Source of the DNA: Streptomyces sp. A1136
GTDB lineage: Bacteria > Actinomycetota > Actinomycetes > Streptomycetales > Streptomycetaceae
NCBI RefSeq assembly: GCF_004795055.1
Contig: NZ_SSBJ01000001.1
Span: 337,429-401,428 of the forward strand
Reading direction: 5' to 3'
Length of the DNA stretch: 64,000 bases
Within the stretch, counting starts at the first letter, position 1, and the number at the start of each line of letters is the position of its first letter. The notes beneath the pieces are model-generated. The model was given only the letters and a program-made list of their open reading frames with translations, was not told the DNA's origin and made no database searches. Below are positions 45,781 to 54,900 of the stretch, one piece after another. A program made the translations under genes and the position numbers.

Positions 45781-47088
45781 CTAAGCCCGGGTGTGTGCGG
45801 TGTCGGTACGCGGGGCGCCGGTGTCCGGGGTCCTGGCCTGCGCCGGCCGGGGGCTCGGTACGACGACGGGCCGGGCCGGTGCGGGTACGGGGTCGAACCA
45901 CGGTGGCAGGAGTTCCTCCATCACCGCCGCCCGGGACAGAGCGGGTCCGGCGGTCGCCCGGCGCAGCCACAGGCCCCGCAGCAACTCCCGCTCGTGCACC
46001 GCGAAGTCCCTCTCCCGGACCGGGCCGCCCCGGCGGGCGCGGTGACGTAGCAGGGCGAGGGCGGCCGCGTCCGCCTCGTACAGGGCGACGGCCCTGCCCG
46101 CGGCCCGGCCACCGGTCCGCCGGGCGAGGGAACGGGCCAGCGAACGGGCCGGGATGGACGCCAGGGCCGGGACCTCGGCCGGACCGAGCCAGCCCGCGGC
46201 GGCGTACACCGCCAGCTCGGCGGCGACGGCCCGCAGTCGACGCTCCCGTATCCACACCGCCAGCCACAGCAGCAGCCCGAACGTCGGGACCATCACGCAG
46301 CCGTAGACCACGTAGAACCCGTACTCCCCGAACCGCGAGGAACTGTTCCACAGCGCGTGCAGGCACATGGCGGCGACCAGCCCGAGCAGCGGCAGGCCGA
46401 TCCGACTCCGGCGGCGTCGGCCGAGCGCGGCCATGCCGAAGCCGAGCCCGGTGAGCACCGTGAAGAGCGGGTGCGCGAACGGCGACAGCACTATCCGTAC
46501 GAAGAAGGTCGCCGCAGTGACGGAATCGAGCACCCCGGTACCGTCGGCCACGTCCTCGTCGAAGGCGTTGCCCAGATAGAGGATGTTCTCGGTGAAGGCG
46601 AAGCCGGTGGCGGTGAACCCGGCGATGACGAATCCGTCGGCCGGCCCGGCCAGCTGTCTTCTGCGGAACACGAACACCAGCAGCAGGGCCGCCGCTTTGG
46701 CGCTCTCCTCGACCACGGGGGCGATCAGTACCGAGCCGAGCTGATCGGCGTCGGACGGGTCGGCGGTGGCCGCGGCTATCCACTTGGTGGCGAAGCTGTT
46801 GGCCAGTATGGCGATCAGCGCCGCGGCGCAGGCTCCCCAGCCGCAGCAGAACAACAACTGCCGCCAAGGGCCGGGCGCGGCCCGCCCGAGCCACCGGAAC
46901 GCCGCCATGAGCGGCGGTACCGGCAGCACGGCCAGGGCGAGGCCCACGCAGAAGCCCGCCGTGCCGGTCTGCTGCCGTACCAGTTCGAGGATTGCGACGC
47001 CGGGCGCGGCGAGCAGGACGACGAGCACGCGCGTACGGACCGGGTCCGACGGACGTGCGAGCACACCTGAGAGCGCTCGGAACTCCAC
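45781..47088 (-). CDS. PrsW-family intramembrane metalloprotease
   Basis: The 435-residue product has about eight membrane helices and the PrsW motifs. VLIAPVVEESAKAAALLL carries E-E-x-x-K, then FTATGFAFTENILYLGNAF, FAHPLFTVLTGLGFG with the conserved His, and AAMCLHALWNSSS. PrsW-type proteases cut anti-sigma factors within the membrane. The last 150 residues are a cytoplasmic tail with no motif I recognise. No anti-sigma factor gene is adjacent. Confidence 0.9.
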   Translation of the reverse strand: MEFRALSGVLARPSDPVRTRVLVVLLAAPGVAILELVRQQTGTAGFCVGLALAVLPVPPLMAAFRWLGRAAPGPWRQLLFCCGWGACAAALIAILANSFATKWIAAATADPSDADQLGSVLIAPVVEESAKAAALLLVFVFRRRQLAGPADGFVIAGFTATGFAFTENILYLGNAFDEDVADGTGVLDSVTAATFFVRIVLSPFAHPLFTVLTGLGFGMAALGRRRRSRIGLPLLGLVAAMCLHALWNSSSRFGEYGFYVVYGCVMVPTFGLLLWLAVWIRERRLRAVAAELAVYAAAGWLGPAEVPALASIPARSLARSLARRTGGRAAGRAVALYEADAAALALLRHRARRGGPVRERDFAVHERELLRGLWLRRATAGPALSRAAVMEELLPPWFDPVPAPARPVVVPSPRPAQARTPDTGAPRTDTAHTRA

Positions 47089-47131
47089 GTCATCACCCTA
47101 GCGATCCGGTCTGACACGGGGAGTGACGTTG

Positions 47132-47944
47132 TCAGTTCTCCGTGCGACGGAAGAGCAAGTCGTGTACCACGTGCCCCTTGTCGAGGCCCTGACCCTCGAA
47201 GCGGGTGAGGGGGCGGAAGTCGGGGCGGGGTGAATAGCCGCCGTCAGGCTGGGTGTTCTCGAACCGCGGGTGCGCCGTGAGCACTTCGAGCATCTGCTCG
47301 GCGTACGGCTCCCAGTCGGTCGCGCAGTGCAGGACGGCGCCGGGCGCCAGGCGGGTGGCGGCCAGGTCGAGGAACTCCGGCTGGATCAGGCGCCGCTTGT
47401 GGTGGCGCGCCTTGGGCCAGGGGTCGGGGAAGTAGACGCGCAGCCCGGCGAGGGAGTCCGGCGGCAGCATCTCGCGGAGCAGGATGATGGCGTCGCCGTT
47501 GGCTACCCGGACGTTGGTCAGCCCGCCCCGCTCGGCGAGGGCCAGGAGGTTGCCCTGGCCGGGGGTGTGCACGTCGGCCGCGAGGATGCCGGTGTCCGGG
47601 TCGGCGGCGGCCATCTGGGCGGTCGCCTCGCCCATGCCGAAGCCGATCTCCAGGACGACCGGGAGTCCGTCGAACATGGCCTTGAGGTCGATGACCTCGT
47701 GCCCGTCGATGTCCAGGCCCCAGGTGCCCCAGAGCCGCTTCAAGGCTTCGCCCTGCCCGGTGGTCACCCGGCTGCGGCGCGGCTGGAAGCTGCGGATGCG
47801 GCGCTCGTGGTGCGAGCCGGCCGGGTCGGGGGCGGGCCCGTCGGGGAAGCGGGGCTCGCTGCGCCACTTCGGGGGCGTGTACGAGGCGGCGCCCTCTGCG
47901 GGGTCGTCGGCGCTCGACGGCTGGGGGTTCAGGGACTCAGACAC
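47132..47944 (-). CDS. trmB: tRNA (guanine(46)-N7)-methyltransferase
   Basis: The 270-residue product methylates G46 in the variable loop of tRNAs using S-adenosylmethionine. The SAM motif is VVLEIGFGMGEATAQMAA. ADVHTPGQGNLLAL and the signature YFPDPWPKARHHKRRLIQPEFL follow. The N-terminal 60 residues are an actinobacterial extension rich in Pro and Arg. The GTG start lies at the beginning of the extension. The upstream 416-base gap to the next gene contains no clear gene. Confidence 0.94.
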   Translation of the reverse strand: MSESLNPQPSSADDPAEGAASYTPPKWRSEPRFPDGPAPDPAGSHHERRIRSFQPRRSRVTTGQGEALKRLWGTWGLDIDGHEVIDLKAMFDGLPVVLEIGFGMGEATAQMAAADPDTGILAADVHTPGQGNLLALAERGGLTNVRVANGDAIILLREMLPPDSLAGLRVYFPDPWPKARHHKRRLIQPEFLDLAATRLAPGAVLHCATDWEPYAEQMLEVLTAHPRFENTQPDGGYSPRPDFRPLTRFEGQGLDKGHVVHDLLFRRTEN

Positions 47945-48360
47945 AATGTGCCGATTCTACGACGCGGGCACCACTCGGCTCCGCCCGGCGCCTTGGGCAC
48001 CGGCCCGCCGGGCGGCGCCGGCTTCGCGCGCGGCCCCGCCGGCCCCGGCCGCGGGCTGGCGGGGTGCAGTCCTGTCGGACGCGTACGCACGGACCGGCTC
48101 GGGGAGCGGACTCTGCCCCGGGGTAGTGGCGAGGGCAGGGGCAGGGTCGGTAGGGGGCGGTCCGCTGGAGCGGCACGCCTGGACCGGGACACTGGACCGG
48201 GACACTGGACCGACACACCCCCGACCGCCCGGGCCGTCCCCGCCTGATCAGGCCGTGCACCGGCGCCGTCGTGGCGTGGCGGCCCGGCGGCAGGCCGGTT
48301 CCGGGCGTGGGGTCGGCTCCCGGCGACGGACGGGCCGGCTCCAAGGACCGCCGGGGAGGA
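47945..48360. other. Gene-free stretch between trmB and the oxidase gene
   Basis: This 416-base region is very GC-rich and has no convincing gene. A frame from about 47948 on the plus strand is open, but its product is a Pro/Ala/Arg-rich string without homology, so I reject it. A 13-base direct repeat (GGACCGGGACACT at 48181 and 48194, with a partial third) lies within it. Confidence 0.5.
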
Positions 48361-49611
48361 TCAGCCCGCGGCGAGCGCCGCCAAGGCCCGGCGGGCGACC
48401 TCACGGCCGATCGGCAGCGAGGCCGTCGCCGCCGGGGACGGGGCGTTCAGGACGTGCACCGTGCGGGGGGCCTCCCGGATCAGGAAGTCGTCCACCAGCG
48501 TTCCGTCGCGCAGTACGGCCTGCGCCCGCACCCCCGCCGCCGCCGGCACCAGGTCCGCCGACGTGACCGCCGGCAGCAGGCGCCGTACCGCCTCGGTGAA
48601 GGACCGCTTCGACAGCGAACGCCGGATCTCCCCCGTGCCGTACCGCCAGTGCCGTGCGGCCATCCGCCACGATCCCGGCCAGGCCAGCTCGTCGCCGAGG
48701 TCCCGCGGCGAGATCGTGCCCCAGCCGTACCCCTCCCGCGCGAGGGCCGGTACCGCGTTCGGCCCGACATGGACCCCGCCCCCGATGCCCCGGGTCAGAT
48801 GGACCCCGAGGAAGGGGAAGGCCGGGTCCGGCACCGGGTAGACCAGCCCGCGCACGAGTGACGGCCGGACCAGGTCGTAGTACTCGCCCCGGAACGGCAC
48901 GATGCGCATCCCGGGTTCGTCCCCGGCGAGCCGGGCGATCCGGTCGCACTGCAGGCCCGCGCAGTTCACCAGTACCCGCGAGCGCACCACCGTCCCCGCC
49001 GTCGTGCGCACCGCGACCCCGGCCGGGCGGCGCGAGATCAGGTCCACCGTCCCGCCGTAGACGATCTCCGCGCCCGAGGACTCCGCCAGCTGCGCCGCGA
49101 CCCGTCCGTAGTCCACGATCCCGGTCGTGCCGACATGGATCGCGGCCAGGCCCCGCACCTCCGGCTCGTACTCCGCGATCTGTGCCGGTCCCAGCTCCCG
49201 CACCGGAATGCCGTTCTCCCGCCCCCGCTGCACCAGCGCGTGCAGCCGCGGCAACTCGTCCCGCTCGGTGGCGACGATCAGCTTCCCGGTCACCTCGTGC
49301 GCGATGTCGTGCTCCGCGCAGAACTTGACCATCTCGGCGGCACCGCTCACCGCGAACCGTGCCTTCAGCGAGCCGGGGCGGTAGTAGATCCCGCTGTGGA
49401 TCACCCCGCTGTTGCGGCCCGTCTGGTGCCGGGCGGGACCGGCTTCCTTCTCCAGGACGACCACCCGGGTGCCCGGGGCCAGGCGTGACAAGGCATGTGC
49501 TGTCGACAGACCGACGATCCCGCCACCGATCACCAGCACGTCACAGTCCACGCCCACGCCCATGCCCACGCCGCCGCCCAAGCCGACACCTCCCACCCCT
49601 GCATACTGCAC
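48361..49611 (-). CDS. lhgO: FAD-dependent L-2-hydroxyglutarate oxidase-type enzyme
   Basis: The 416-residue product has the D-amino-acid-oxidase fold. The FAD-binding start is DVLVIGGGIVGLSTAHAL, then VVVLEKEAGPARHQTGRNSGVIHSGIYY, a motif typical of LhgO. VPFRGEYYDL and PFLGVHLTRGIGGGVHVGPNAV are also characteristic. LhgO converts L-2-hydroxyglutarate to 2-oxoglutarate and passes electrons to the respiratory chain. The start is uncertain: the GTG at 49611 gives a Gly-rich leader, and starts at 49563 or the codon before DCDVLVIG are equally possible. It follows the NsdA-like gene by 19 bases on the same strand. Confidence 0.85.
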   Translation of the reverse strand: MQYAGVGGVGLGGGVGMGVGVDCDVLVIGGGIVGLSTAHALSRLAPGTRVVVLEKEAGPARHQTGRNSGVIHSGIYYRPGSLKARFAVSGAAEMVKFCAEHDIAHEVTGKLIVATERDELPRLHALVQRGRENGIPVRELGPAQIAEYEPEVRGLAAIHVGTTGIVDYGRVAAQLAESSGAEIVYGGTVDLISRRPAGVAVRTTAGTVVRSRVLVNCAGLQCDRIARLAGDEPGMRIVPFRGEYYDLVRPSLVRGLVYPVPDPAFPFLGVHLTRGIGGGVHVGPNAVPALAREGYGWGTISPRDLGDELAWPGSWRMAARHWRYGTGEIRRSLSKRSFTEAVRRLLPAVTSADLVPAAAGVRAQAVLRDGTLVDDFLIREAPRTVHVLNAPSPAATASLPIGREVARRALAALAAG

Positions 49612-49630
49612 CCCGCCACCGACAGCGCGG

Positions 49631-51322
49631 CTACGCGGGTGTCACCAGCAGCGGCCGGGCCCGTTCGCGCAGTTCCGCGACGCGTGGTTCGTCCCCGTAC
49701 GGTTCCAGCCGGTGCAGGAGGTCCCGTACGTACTCGTTCGTCCGGGTGGAGGAGATGCGGCCCGCGACCTCCACCGCCCGGGTGCCCGCCGCGCACGCCG
49801 CGTCGAGGTTGCCCGACTCCAATTCGGCGACCGCGCTGACCACCAGGCGCAGCCCGTGGGAGCGCACGTACTCCTCCGTCGGACGGGACAGCGCCTGCTC
49901 GGTGAACCGGCGTACCTGCCGGGGGAGTTTGAGGTCCCGGTAGCATTCCGCCGCATCGGCCGCGAAACGGTCGTACGAGTAGAAACCCAGCCAGGTCGGG
50001 TCGGGATCGCCGTCCCGGGCCCGTTCCAGCCAGCCCTCCGCGGCCCGCAGGGCCGACCCGGCGGCCGCGGAGTCGCCCGCCTTCGCGTGCGCCCGCGCCT
50101 CCACGAGGCGGAAGAAGCTCATGGTGCGGGCGGTGGCCAGACCGCGATTGCGCTCAACGGCCGCCTGGGCGAGGTCGACGCCCTCGTCGGGGAAGTCCCG
50201 GTAGGTGGCCTGGAGGGACATGGAGGCGAGCACGTACCCGCCGAGCGGCACGTCGGCGGCGGCGCGGGCGAGCCGCAGCGCCTGGATGTAGTAGCGCTGG
50301 GCGGCCTCCTGCTGCCCGGTGTCGAAGGCCATCCACCCCGCCAGCCGGGTCAGCTCGGCGGTCGCGCCGAACAGCGCCCGGCCCACCTCGTCCGTGTAGG
50401 AGCCCAGCAGCAGCGGAGCCGCGTCCACCCGCAGGCACTCCGGCACCATGGACGAACGCCAGTCGCCGCCGCCGTACTTGGAGTCCCAGCGGCGGGCGTC
50501 CTCGGCGGCCTCGCGCAGCTTCGTCACATCGCTGTGCCCGACGCGCTGCGGCGAGGCGTCCGAGAACCCGCCGCCGCCACCCGCCCAGCTTCCCGACGCC
50601 GAACCCGCGCTCCCCGAACCCGCGCCCGCCAGACCTGTGCTTCCGGTGCCTGTGCTGCCCGTCGCCGTGCCGCCCGTTGTCGGGCGTGCCGCTTCCGTAC
50701 CCGGTTCACGCGGCGCGTGCCCGGGGCGCGGGCTGTGCGGGGCAGGCGCCGGGGGACCGACGGCCACCGCGGGCCCCGCCGACACCGCGGACTCCGTCGC
50801 CGCGGCGGCTTCCGCAGTCGTCTCCCGCCCCTGTCCCGCGCCCCCCGGCTCGCGCGCCACCGAAGTGTCGGCGGGCGATATCAGCCAGCGGGAAGCGGGC
50901 GTCGCGTACGCCGACACGGCGAACGAACCGGCGAGCGACTGCCAGATCCCGCCGCCTCCGCGCCGCCCCGCCAGGTCCAGCCGGTACAGATCGGTGGCCG
51001 ACCGCACCGCCGCCCCCACGTCACGCGGAAAGGACAACCCCACCTCCGGCGCCGGGTCCGCGTCCGCCAGGCCGATCTCGTGCAACGGCACCGGCCGCCC
51101 CAGCTTCGCGCCGATGGCCGCGGCGATCAGATGCGGCGCCGCGCCCTGCGGCACCATCCCCTTCGACACCCACCGGGCCACCGAGGTCTTGTCGTACCGG
51201 AGCGTCAGGCCGCGCTGCGCGCCGAGGTCGTTCACCCGCCGGGCCAGCCCGGCGTTGCTGATGCCCGCCAGGGCGAGCACGGCGCCGAGCTTCTCATTGG
51301 GCTCGCGGAGCTCCCTGGACAT
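49631..51322 (-). CDS. NsdA-like sporulation-associated regulator
   Basis: The 563-residue product begins with a helix-turn-helix-like N-terminus ([23 protein letters not shown], then [32 protein letters not shown]). A variable Ala/Gly/Ser linker (about 200-275) follows. The C-terminal half is TPR-like helical repeats ([53 protein letters not shown]). This matches the NsdA family, which includes a negative regulator of differentiation in S. coelicolor. From position it is probably the SCO4114 orthologue. A 655-base gap separates it from the divergent asparagine-synthase-like gene. Confidence 0.82.
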   Translation of the reverse strand: MSRELREPNEKLGAVLALAGISNAGLARRVNDLGAQRGLTLRYDKTSVARWVSKGMVPQGAAPHLIAAAIGAKLGRPVPLHEIGLADADPAPEVGLSFPRDVGAAVRSATDLYRLDLAGRRGGGGIWQSLAGSFAVSAYATPASRWLISPADTSVAREPGGAGQGRETTAEAAAATESAVSAGPAVAVGPPAPAPHSPRPGHAPREPGTEAARPTTGGTATGSTGTGSTGLAGAGSGSAGSASGSWAGGGGGFSDASPQRVGHSDVTKLREAAEDARRWDSKYGGGDWRSSMVPECLRVDAAPLLLGSYTDEVGRALFGATAELTRLAGWMAFDTGQQEAAQRYYIQALRLARAAADVPLGGYVLASMSLQATYRDFPDEGVDLAQAAVERNRGLATARTMSFFRLVEARAHAKAGDSAAAGSALRAAEGWLERARDGDPDPTWLGFYSYDRFAADAAECYRDLKLPRQVRRFTEQALSRPTEEYVRSHGLRLVVSAVAELESGNLDAACAAGTRAVEVAGRISSTRTNEYVRDLLHRLEPYGDEPRVAELRERARPLLVTPA

Positions 51323-51977
51323 GCGCCACCCCTCGTCACACGCGGAACGCAGACGCCGCCGGGGCATAGGCGCCCGGCATTTCGTAAACCCAGCGTAGTT
51401 CCCCGCCTCCCAAGCGTTAAGGCCCCGACTTCCGTATGGCGAGATTGTTGTCCGCACGCACAAGCGGGAGGGGGCCCGTACCCGGGGCGCACGCGTCAGC
51501 GCGTGCTCCGCCCGTGGTGCCGTGCGCCCGGCCGTGCGCTCTGGCCGCCCGCCGGACCCGACGATTCGATGTCCGGTGCGTGGGTCGGCCCGCCGCGCGG
51601 ATCCCGTGGGAACCGGGTGGGCCGGGGGATGCCGCTGCCTCAATCCCCGCGGGTGGCGGAACGGGCCGGGGGGTGCATCCCACCCCCCGGCCCGCGCCCC
51701 GCCGACGGACCGTACGGGCCGTCGCGGGCCGTCACGACCCCTCAGTACGGCCGAAGAATGGCTGAAACCGACCTATGGGACGGTGGGAACGGAACGCCAA
51801 ATACCGTGTGCCGGGGGCGTGTTCGTTTGCATGTGCGCCCCCCGAACCCCTCTCGCACGCCATGTCTCGTGGCAGCATGGACCCCGAGCCACCCGGGGCC
51901 CCGGACGGTCGTGCCCGCATGCCGACCGCACTGCCCGTGCCCCGGTCATTTGCCCACAGGCTGGGGAGGCGGCGGCG
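51323..51977. promoter_or_regulatory. Divergent region between the NsdA-like and asparagine-synthase-like genes
   Basis: This 655-base stretch holds no gene I can support. Near the NsdA-like start there is an AT-richer part (51378-51450). Next to the asparagine-synthase-like start there is a GGGGAGG ribosome-binding site (51963-51969). An open frame on the plus strand runs through part of it, but its product is Arg/Pro-rich and without homology. Confidence 0.4.
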
Positions 51978-54236
51978 GTGCGCTGGTTGGTCGGGTGGAG
52001 CAGTATCGCCGCGAGCTTCGGCACGGCCGGAAGGGTCTCCGGCCAGGGCGTTTCCGGCTCCACGTCGGCGTACGGGACCACGGGCGGGTCCGCGTACGGA
52101 TCGACGGCCCACACCTCCACCGCGTACGACTCCACCGCCGGGACCCCCTACTCGGACACCCCCCGCGGCGGCCTCGCGGACGCCGCCTACGCCGACGACC
52201 CGGCCGCCCAGGACGCCGAACGCACCGTCCACCCCGTCGGGGCGCAACTCCTGTGGGGAGACCCCGACCCGCTCTGGGCCGTCGGCGACTGGCGCCCCGA
52301 CGAGATCCGCACCATCACCGCCGACCCCGCCGACCCCTTCACCCGGCTCGCCGTCCTCGGCTGCTGCGGCGCCACCGACGCCGAACTGCGCCGTGCGCTG
52401 TACGCCGCCCGCGGCGGGGCGCTGCGCCACCTCACCCAGTGGTCCGGCAGCTACACCGCCGTCGTACAGGCCGGCCGCCGGATCACCGTCCTCGGCGACC
52501 TCGCCGGCGCCCGACCCGTCTTCTACACGCCCTGGGCGGGCGGCACCGCGTACGCCACCGCGGCGCTGCCGCTCGCCGACCTCATCGAGGCACAGCTCGA
52601 CATCGGCCACCTCGCCGCCCTGCTGGCCTGCCCCGACAGCACCGAGGCACTGGGCGACGGCACACCGTACGTCGGCGTCCGACGCATCCCGCCCGGCCAC
52701 ACGCTGATCCTGCGCGAGGGCTCCAGGGAGATCGCCGGATACGAACCGGTCGCCTCCCTCGCGGTCGCCGCCCCCGAAGCCGACCCCGAGCGCGCGGTGG
52801 AGGGCGTACGGGAAGCTTTGGTCGACGCGGTGCGCGCCCGGCTCACGGCGCCCCGGCATGCTCCCGACGCACCGGGTCCCGACCCGGGCCCGGTGCCCGG
52901 AATGGGCCCCGCCGACCGGCGCGCGGCACGCGGCGCCCCCGCGCCCGTGCCCGGAGTCGGCGCCGACCTCTCCGGCGGCAGCGCCTCCGCGACCCTGGCA
53001 CTCCTCGCGGCCGGCCTGCCCGGAGTACCCGGCACCCTGCCCGGCACCGGCTCACGGCTCCTCGCCGTCACCTTCAACGACCTCGCCACGCCCCGGGGGC
53101 GCGAGGCCGAACTGGAACGGGCCCACGCCATCGCGACCGACCCCCGGCTCCACCACGTCGTCGTGGCCGCCGCCGAGGAAGCCCTCCCGTACGCCGACCT
53201 CGACGGACCGCTGACCGACGAACCCGGCCCCTCCCTCGTCTTCGCCGCGCGCGAGCGGCGCCGCCTGGCCGCCGGTTCCGCCGACCACTTCACCGGGCAC
53301 GGCGCCCGCCAGGTCCTCGACGCGCACCCCGCCCGGCTGGCCGACCTCCTGATGGACCGCCGCAGACGCCACCTGCTGCGCCCGGTGGCCGCGCTGGCGC
53401 GGACGGCGTCCGCGGACTCCCACTCCCTGTTGGTGCCGCTGACCGTCTACGCCGCGGCCCGCAGACTCGCCCGCACCTCCTACCGCGCGGGCATGGAAGC
53501 AGCCGCGACCCGGCTGCGCGAAGGGGCGGTCGCGACCGCCGCAGGCGGGCCGGTGGATGCCTCGCTCGCAGCCCTGACCTGGTCCCGGCCGGGACCGGCG
53601 GCGGGCTGGCTGACCGGCGAGGCCCTGGCGGAAGTATCGATCCGGCTCGCCACCGCCGCGGGCCGGCCACCGCTGTCCCTGCGCCCCGGCGAGGCCCGGG
53701 CCCGCGCCGCCCTGACCCGACACGCCGCCGACCACCGGGTCTTCGAGCAGGCCGTCGAGGTCCGCAGCCAGCGCCTGCACGCCCCGTTCCTCGACAACCA
53801 GGTCGTACGGGCCGCGCGGGCCCTGCCCGAGTCCCTGCGGGTACAGCCCGGGGCCCGGGCGGCGATCCTGCGCAGCGTGCTGTCGGCCTCCGGGGTACGG
53901 GAACTCCCGCCGGGCTGGGGGGTGAGCTCCCCCGAGCCGAACGAGACGGCGACCCGCCTGGGTCTGCGCGCCGCCCTGACCTCCCTGCTGTCCCTGTTCA
54001 CCGCACCGCTGTTGGCGGACGCCGGCCTGATCGAGGCCCGGGTGGTGCGCCAGGCCCTGCTCGACGCGGCGGACGGGCGGCTGGTCCCGTTGGACGGGCT
54101 GGCGGAACTCGTCTCGATGGAACTGTGGCTCCGCCGCCTGTTGGCCCGCCGCGGCACCTGCTGGACGGGCACCTCCACCCCGCGCCGCCGCGCGGTCCCC
54201 ACCGGCCTCCCGCACCGCCGCCCGGCCCTCTCCTGA
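51978..54236 (+). CDS. Asparagine-synthase-like protein (class B-type fold)
   Basis: The 752-residue product has a glutaminase-like N-terminal domain (residues about 60-200, TQWSGSYTAVVQAGRRITVLGDLAGARPVFYT). The mature N-terminus would be Arg-Trp, not the catalytic Cys, so glutaminase activity is probably lost. The synthase domain has GADLSGGSASATLALLAAG for the PP-loop, where the usual D-S after SGG is replaced by A-S, and VFAARERRRLAAGSADHFTGHGARQVLD. RSQRLHAPFLDNQVVRAA follows. Lasso-peptide cyclases and beta-lactam synthetase share this architecture, but no precursor peptide or partner enzyme is here. It is probably the SCO4115 orthologue, of unknown activity. Confidence 0.82.
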   Translation: MRWLVGWSSIAASFGTAGRVSGQGVSGSTSAYGTTGGSAYGSTAHTSTAYDSTAGTPYSDTPRGGLADAAYADDPAAQDAERTVHPVGAQLLWGDPDPLWAVGDWRPDEIRTITADPADPFTRLAVLGCCGATDAELRRALYAARGGALRHLTQWSGSYTAVVQAGRRITVLGDLAGARPVFYTPWAGGTAYATAALPLADLIEAQLDIGHLAALLACPDSTEALGDGTPYVGVRRIPPGHTLILREGSREIAGYEPVASLAVAAPEADPERAVEGVREALVDAVRARLTAPRHAPDAPGPDPGPVPGMGPADRRAARGAPAPVPGVGADLSGGSASATLALLAAGLPGVPGTLPGTGSRLLAVTFNDLATPRGREAELERAHAIATDPRLHHVVVAAAEEALPYADLDGPLTDEPGPSLVFAARERRRLAAGSADHFTGHGARQVLDAHPARLADLLMDRRRRHLLRPVAALARTASADSHSLLVPLTVYAAARRLARTSYRAGMEAAATRLREGAVATAAGGPVDASLAALTWSRPGPAAGWLTGEALAEVSIRLATAAGRPPLSLRPGEARARAALTRHAADHRVFEQAVEVRSQRLHAPFLDNQVVRAARALPESLRVQPGARAAILRSVLSASGVRELPPGWGVSSPEPNETATRLGLRAALTSLLSLFTAPLLADAGLIEARVVRQALLDAADGRLVPLDGLAELVSMELWLRRLLARRGTCWTGTSTPRRRAVPTGLPHRRPALS

Positions 54237-54539
54237 CCCCCGACTCCCCACTACGCGGCCACCCCGGCCAGGCCGCGTTCGGCCTCGCCGGCCTCCGAGG
54301 CGCGGGGCCGTGCCCGCCCGCCCGACGATCCCGTACCGCACCGCACCCTGCTCGGGGCCCGTCGTACCGCTCGCGTCGGGGTGCCGCGCGTGCCGTCATG
54401 GGGGCGGCGACCCGACGCAGCCGGCTTCGGTGCGGGTCCACCCTCGCCGACGCTCGCGGCGCGGGCCGGCCCCGCGACGCCCGGCGCGGCCCGTGCCTCC
54501 CGTACGGCGGCCCGCACTCACGCCCGCCCCCGCCCGGGA

Positions 54540-54900
54540 CTCGACAACGTCGAAGCCATCCTGACCGCCCGCGCCCGCGACCACGGCCCGATCACCGGAC
54601 CGGCCTGGATCGGGCCGGCCCTGGAGGCGGCCGTCACCGCCCATTGCGCCGAACGCGTCCTGGCCTCGCTCGCCGAGACCGCGGCCTGGCTGCTCGCCTC
54701 CGCCGGGCGCCACGCCGAATCCGTACGGGTCCTGGCGGTCGCCACCGCCTGGCGTGCGGGCCGGCCGCGGTCCGTCCCGGAGACCGCCGCACTGCGGGCG
54801 CCCCCGGGCAGGAACCTCGCCGCACTCGGACAGGCCCGCCACGCCGAGGAGGAGACGGCGGGCGCCGCACTCTCCCCGGCCGCGGTCGTGGGGCCGCTCA
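54540..54900 (+). pseudogene. Eroded C-terminal remnant of an AfsR/LuxR-type regulator
   Basis: In one plus-strand frame the bases encode LDNVEAILTARARDHG, then CAERVLASLAETAAWLLASAG, ESVRVLAVATAWRAGRPRSVPE and RNLAALGQARHAEEETAGAA. This is like the last helical repeats of large ATPase-type regulators (motif ATAWRAG-x-PRSVPE). Nothing upstream encodes the ATPase part, so the fragment looks truncated. It ends against the convergent ECF sigma gene. A short functional protein is possible but not supported. Confidence 0.4.

Noticed and set aside
47948..48566. Plus-strand frame divergent from trmB
   Set aside because: The product is low-complexity Ala/Pro/Arg and overlaps the oxidase gene on the opposite strand.
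51978..54236. Lasso-peptide biosynthetic cluster around the asparagine-synthase-like gene
   Set aside because: No precursor peptide, transglutaminase-like protease or RRE protein is encoded nearby.
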